In this document: positions 7,913-10,271 of the stretch, one piece after another
Layout: each line of letters starts with the position of its first letter
How positions within the stretch are numbered: position 1 is the stretch's first letter
NCBI GenBank assembly: GCA_016650185.1
Contig: JAENWE010000492.1
Location: 1-10,271 of the forward strand
Direction of reading: 5' to 3'
Source: Vicinamibacteria bacterium
Lineage (GTDB): Bacteria; Acidobacteriota; Vicinamibacteria; Fen-336; JAGNNV01
DNA: 10,271 nt
Translations under genes and position numbers: made by a program
Notes under the pieces: generated by a model
The model's database searches: none
What the model was told of the DNA's origin: nothing
The model's input: only the letters and a program-made list of their open reading frames with translations

Positions 7913-7940
7913 AGCCTAGAAGCCAGGATTATTCCGGCTG

Positions 7941-8546
7941 ATGCATAACAGTTCGAAGATGTCAGACGAGCAGCTCGTCGAAGCTTTCCAGGCGGGCCAC
8001 GTGGCCGCGTACGACGAACTTGTGTCTCGTTGGCAGTCCAAGATCCGGGGTGCCGTTTGGCGCGTCCTGGGATCGACCGAGGACGCTGCAGACATCACTC
8101 AGGAGGCCTTCCTGAGAGCTTTCCGCGGCCTCAAGGCCTTCAAGCGTGAGGCCAAGTTTTCCTCCTGGATTTACCAGATCGCCCTCAATCTTTGTCGCGA
8201 CTCACTGCGTCGTAAGAAGGGAAAGAACTATGTCAGTCTTGACGAACCCGAACCGAAGATTCCCCTGCTGCTCTCGAAGGGCCCATCGCCTCTCGAGCTC
8301 AGTGAGGGGAATCAACTCGCCCATCGGGTGCGTTCGGCCATTCAGAAACTCTCCGAAGATCAGCGAGAGGTCATCGTGCTGAAGGAATACGAGGGCTTGA
8401 CCTTTGCGGAAATCGCGGAGACCCTCGGCCTGCCCACCTCAACCGTGAAGACCCGCCTCTATCGCGGGCTGGTGGAGATGAAGCAGCATCTGGCCCGGGA
8501 CGGTGTGACCGGCGCTTCTTCCATTCCCGATTCCACAGAGTCTTAA
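7941..8546 (+). CDS. ECF RNA polymerase sigma factor (RpoE-like)
   Basis: Directs RNA polymerase to a regulon, usually for envelope stress or signalling, and is held inactive by its anti-sigma partner. 201 residues, only regions 2 and 4, as expected for ECF. Region 2 spans about residues 22-93, with the core-binding stretch DITQEAFLRAF (51-61) and a -10-recognising part around FSSWIYQIALNLCRD (73-87). A linker of about 35 residues follows. Region 4 is at about 125-184, with the helix-turn-helix EIAETLGLPTSTVKTRLYRG at 157-176. The ATG at 7941 is preferred because AGGA (7925-7928) lies upstream, but the in-frame ATG at 7959 (MSDEQLVEAF) is also family-like. An ECF-type promoter precedes it. 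The last five codons including the stop are tandemly duplicated, which puts a second in-frame TAA 15 bases on. The cognate anti-sigma gene follows after 63 bases. ECF subgroup not assigned. Confidence 0.93.
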   Translation: MHNSSKMSDEQLVEAFQAGHVAAYDELVSRWQSKIRGAVWRVLGSTEDAADITQEAFLRAFRGLKAFKREAKFSSWIYQIALNLCRDSLRRKKGKNYVSLDEPEPKIPLLLSKGPSPLELSEGNQLAHRVRSAIQKLSEDQREVIVLKEYEGLTFAEIAETLGLPTSTVKTRLYRGLVEMKQHLARDGVTGASSIPDSTES

Positions 8547-8561
8547 TCCACAGAGTCTTAA
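8532..8561 (+). repeat. Perfect 15-bp tandem duplication across the sigma-factor stop
   Basis: The unit TCCACAGAGTCTTAA occurs twice back to back, at 8532-8546 and 8547-8561. The unit is five codons (Ser-Thr-Glu-Ser-stop), so the second copy repeats the coding tail and a second in-frame TAA just past the real stop. It looks like a recent slippage duplication that leaves the protein unchanged. Confidence 0.95.
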
Positions 8562-8609
8562 AAGGATCACCGAAACCTTGAGAATCACTTATCTTCTGGA
8601 CCTATTGCC

Positions 8610-9386
8610 ATGACGGATCATCTCAACTGCAAATCCAACTGTGAGACCATGCGCGACGACATCGTCGCCCTTCTCTACGACGACGGCGACGTCGCGGAGC
8701 GATCGCGCGCTCGCGATCATCTCGCGGCATGCGTTCCCTGCCGGACCGAGTATTCCGATCTCAAGGCCGTCCGAAAAGAGCTTGGCGCCTGGGGCCTTCC
8801 CGCCGCCGCCCCTCTCGCCTCTCTCGCTCCGAGGATAGCCTGGGGGCGCTGGCTTCCGGTCGGCCTTGCCGCCGCTGCCGGTCTCATGCTCGGACTCGGC
8901 CTTTCGATGGTGGGTCGGAATGCCCTCCTTCCGGGAGAAGGCGTTCCCTTCGCGTCCAGCCAGTCCCCGTCCAGTCTCCGTTCGAACCCTGGGGCTACGC
9001 CGAGGTTCGTGTCCTATGACGAGCTGCAGGAGCTGCTGCAGAGTCAGGAAAGTCGGCATCGGGCGGAGATTGCCGACCTGCGCACCACTCTAGTTCAGGT
9101 CTCGGAATCGCTTGCCCCTCCGGAGACCTCACTAAAATCCGTCTCGACCGTGTCGCCCGCGGTGATCGAGAAGCTTCTGAAAGAAAGCGAGGCGCGGCAA
9201 GCACGGCTCGTCGACGCGCGGCTGACCGGTTTGAGAACCCAGACCGATCTACAGCGACAGTACGACATGGCCCAGATCGCCGCCGGCCTCGCCTATATCG
9301 ACTCCCGAACCGGCGCGGACGCAGCCCGAACCAGCGAACTGATGAAGAACCTCGTGCGCGTGACCGCCAAACCGCAGGACCGCTGA
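8610..9386 (+). CDS. Membrane-anchored zinc-finger (zf-HC2) anti-sigma factor
   Basis: Probable partner that sequesters the sigma factor encoded just upstream. 258 residues. The cytoplasmic N-terminus has the ZAS zinc motif H37-x3-C41-x2-C44 (DHLAACVPC), with C11 (or C7) as the likely fourth ligand. One hydrophobic segment at about residues 81-102 (WLPVGLAAAAGLMLGLGLSM) would cross the inner membrane. About 155 residues then lie outside: a Ser/Pro-rich stretch (108-131), a predicted coiled coil (about 135-168), and a second charged helical part (about 183-255) with QYDMAQIAAGLAYIDSRTG. The ATG at 8610 is the only start after an in-frame stop at 8559; its ribosome site is weak. The large helical outer domain could be the sensor or a binding site for the exported protein encoded 17 bases downstream, but that is inference. 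The anti-sigma role rests on the ZAS motif and on gene order. Confidence 0.86.
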   Translation: MTDHLNCKSNCETMRDDIVALLYDDGDVAERSRARDHLAACVPCRTEYSDLKAVRKELGAWGLPAAAPLASLAPRIAWGRWLPVGLAAAAGLMLGLGLSMVGRNALLPGEGVPFASSQSPSSLRSNPGATPRFVSYDELQELLQSQESRHRAEIADLRTTLVQVSESLAPPETSLKSVSTVSPAVIEKLLKESEARQARLVDARLTGLRTQTDLQRQYDMAQIAAGLAYIDSRTGADAARTSELMKNLVRVTAKPQDR

Positions 9387-9403
9387 TCACGTTCTAATCC
9401 CCC

Positions 9404-10261
9404 ATGCTGATCGCCCTAGCCCTCGCCATCACAGCCGCCCCCTCTCAGGGCGCGGTCCTACCGTCGGCCCGACGCCAGGTTGAGTGGGTCCAGGCCCAGG
9501 GTTTGGATGGCCAGGCCGTCGACGGTCGGCGACTCGAATTACAGCGGTTCTCCGCGCGCCTCGAACAGAACCTCGCGGCGGCCTGCCGGCCCGCCGAGCC
9601 GATGGTCTTCATGTCGGGCCTTCCCGAAACGCGCTTTGTCTATCTGGACGGGGTGGGCGCCATCTTCCTGCTTCCAGCTCGATCCCTCCCCAACCCGCCC
9701 ACACCACGGCCCGATCAGCCGGCTCCGGAGTTGTCGGTGTCCAGAGCCAGGCATGGATCGTCCGAGAGCCCCCGCGTTCTGGTGATCCAGAGGCCGAGCG
9801 ATCTTACCGATCTCGAAGCCCGCATTCGTGAGACCCGCAAAGAAGCCGAACGCATGCGCGCCCAGGCCGACGTCGCCTTCGCCGATGCAGAACGACAGCT
9901 CATGGCCGAACTCCGGCCGGGTCTTTCTGAGTCGGGCGTCACCACGAGTTTTCCGGTCCCCTGGACCCTCTTTCTGGAAGATATGGTCGAGGACAGCCGC
10001 CCGTCGGATCAGGTTGAGAAGGACGTGAAAGACGCCCTCGTGGCCACGATCATCGAAAACTCCACGCTCCTCAAATCGCTTCAGCCCGCCGAAATGGTCA
10101 CCGCATCAGTCGATCTGGTGTCGCGGCCTCAGCCCTGGGTTCGCGCGAAGCCGGCGCGAACCGTGGTAGTCAGAGCCAAGAAGGCCGATCTTGATGCCTT
10201 CGTCCTGGGCCGGCTGAGCAAAGACGACCTGCTCAAGCTTGTACAGACGAAGGCTTACTAG
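9404..10261 (+). CDS. Exported protein of unknown function, third gene of the ECF operon
   Basis: I do not recognise a named family. 285 residues. The N-terminus MLIALALAITAAPSQGAVLP looks like a short signal peptide, with cleavage likely after a small residue near 15-17; it has no basic residue before the hydrophobic core. Visible parts: a segment with hydrophobic strands at about residues 67-93 (MVFMSGLPETRFVYLDGVGA, then IFLLPAR); a Pro-rich linker (94-110); a charged helix, possibly a coiled coil, at about 134-171; and a C-terminal part (about 228-285) with alternating hydrophobic residues (TVVVRAKKADLDAFVLGRL). No enzyme motif, lipobox or repeat is seen. The single Cys61 in the mature protein rules out an internal disulfide. 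It begins 17 bases after the anti-sigma stop, so is probably co-transcribed. A periplasmic or cell-surface role in the same signalling unit is likely but unproven. The gene is complete, ending ten bases before the window edge. Confidence 0.7.
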   Translation: MLIALALAITAAPSQGAVLPSARRQVEWVQAQGLDGQAVDGRRLELQRFSARLEQNLAAACRPAEPMVFMSGLPETRFVYLDGVGAIFLLPARSLPNPPTPRPDQPAPELSVSRARHGSSESPRVLVIQRPSDLTDLEARIRETRKEAERMRAQADVAFADAERQLMAELRPGLSESGVTTSFPVPWTLFLEDMVEDSRPSDQVEKDVKDALVATIIENSTLLKSLQPAEMVTASVDLVSRPQPWVRAKPARTVVVRAKKADLDAFVLGRLSKDDLLKLVQTKAY

Positions 10262-10271
10262 TCCACATCAG

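Noticed and set aside
7887..7940. Intrinsic terminator after xerC
   Set aside because: No stem followed by a U-run is visible; the gap reads better as a promoter.
8571..8598. Possible second ECF promoter (CGAAAC) before the anti-sigma gene
   Set aside because: The base pattern 16 bases on is CTTC rather than CGTC, so only the -35 half is supported.
8701..8718. Perfect inverted repeat GATCGCG-4-CGCGATC
   Set aside because: It lies within the anti-sigma zinc-domain coding sequence and is explained by Arg/Ala/Asp codons; no sign of a site function.

Overview
The window comes from a GC-rich bacterium (about 60-65 % G+C by eye). It looks like a slice of chromosome with a conserved DNA-maintenance and housekeeping cluster followed by an envelope-signalling cassette. 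The presence of folate-dependent TrmFO, a single-type Rel enzyme with both hydrolase and synthetase motifs, and the order dprA-topA-trmFO-xerC (known from Bacillus and from several delta-proteobacterial and other deep lineages) argue against a gamma-proteobacterium. The sequence alone does not fix the phylum. An uncultivated Gram-negative lineage is a reasonable guess, not a demonstration. No tRNA, rRNA, CRISPR array or insertion sequence is visible.

Layout. Positions 1-1895 on the minus strand hold the first 631 codons of a bifunctional (p)ppGpp synthetase/hydrolase, cut by the left window edge in its C-terminal regulatory part. A 113-base divergent spacer (1896-2008) carries a palindrome and a hairpin. 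From 2009 to 7886, all on the plus strand, run dprA, topA, trmFO and xerC. topA and trmFO both appear to start at TTG, and the trmFO start overlaps the topA stop. This is the B. subtilis-type smf-topA-trmFO-codV order, but the protease genes hslV/hslU that often follow are absent.

In their place, after a 54-base gap, lies a three-gene unit from 7941 to 10261. It encodes an ECF sigma factor, a membrane-anchored zinc-binding (HX3CX2C) anti-sigma factor, and an unassigned protein with a signal peptide. The gap contains a near-textbook ECF-type promoter (TGAAAC, 16 bases, CGTC), which suggests that the sigma factor transcribes its own operon.

How the genes fit together: DprA handles incoming single-stranded DNA with RecA. 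TopA relaxes negative supercoils. TrmFO makes ribothymidine-54 in tRNA. XerC, with a partner recombinase elsewhere, resolves chromosome dimers. Rel sets the stringent response. The last three genes probably sense and answer an envelope condition. The least understood items are the exported protein of 9404-10261, the base-composition break inside xerC, and a perfect 15-base tandem duplication that copies the sigma gene's last codons and stop. Every stretch longer than 300 bases is covered by a gene.
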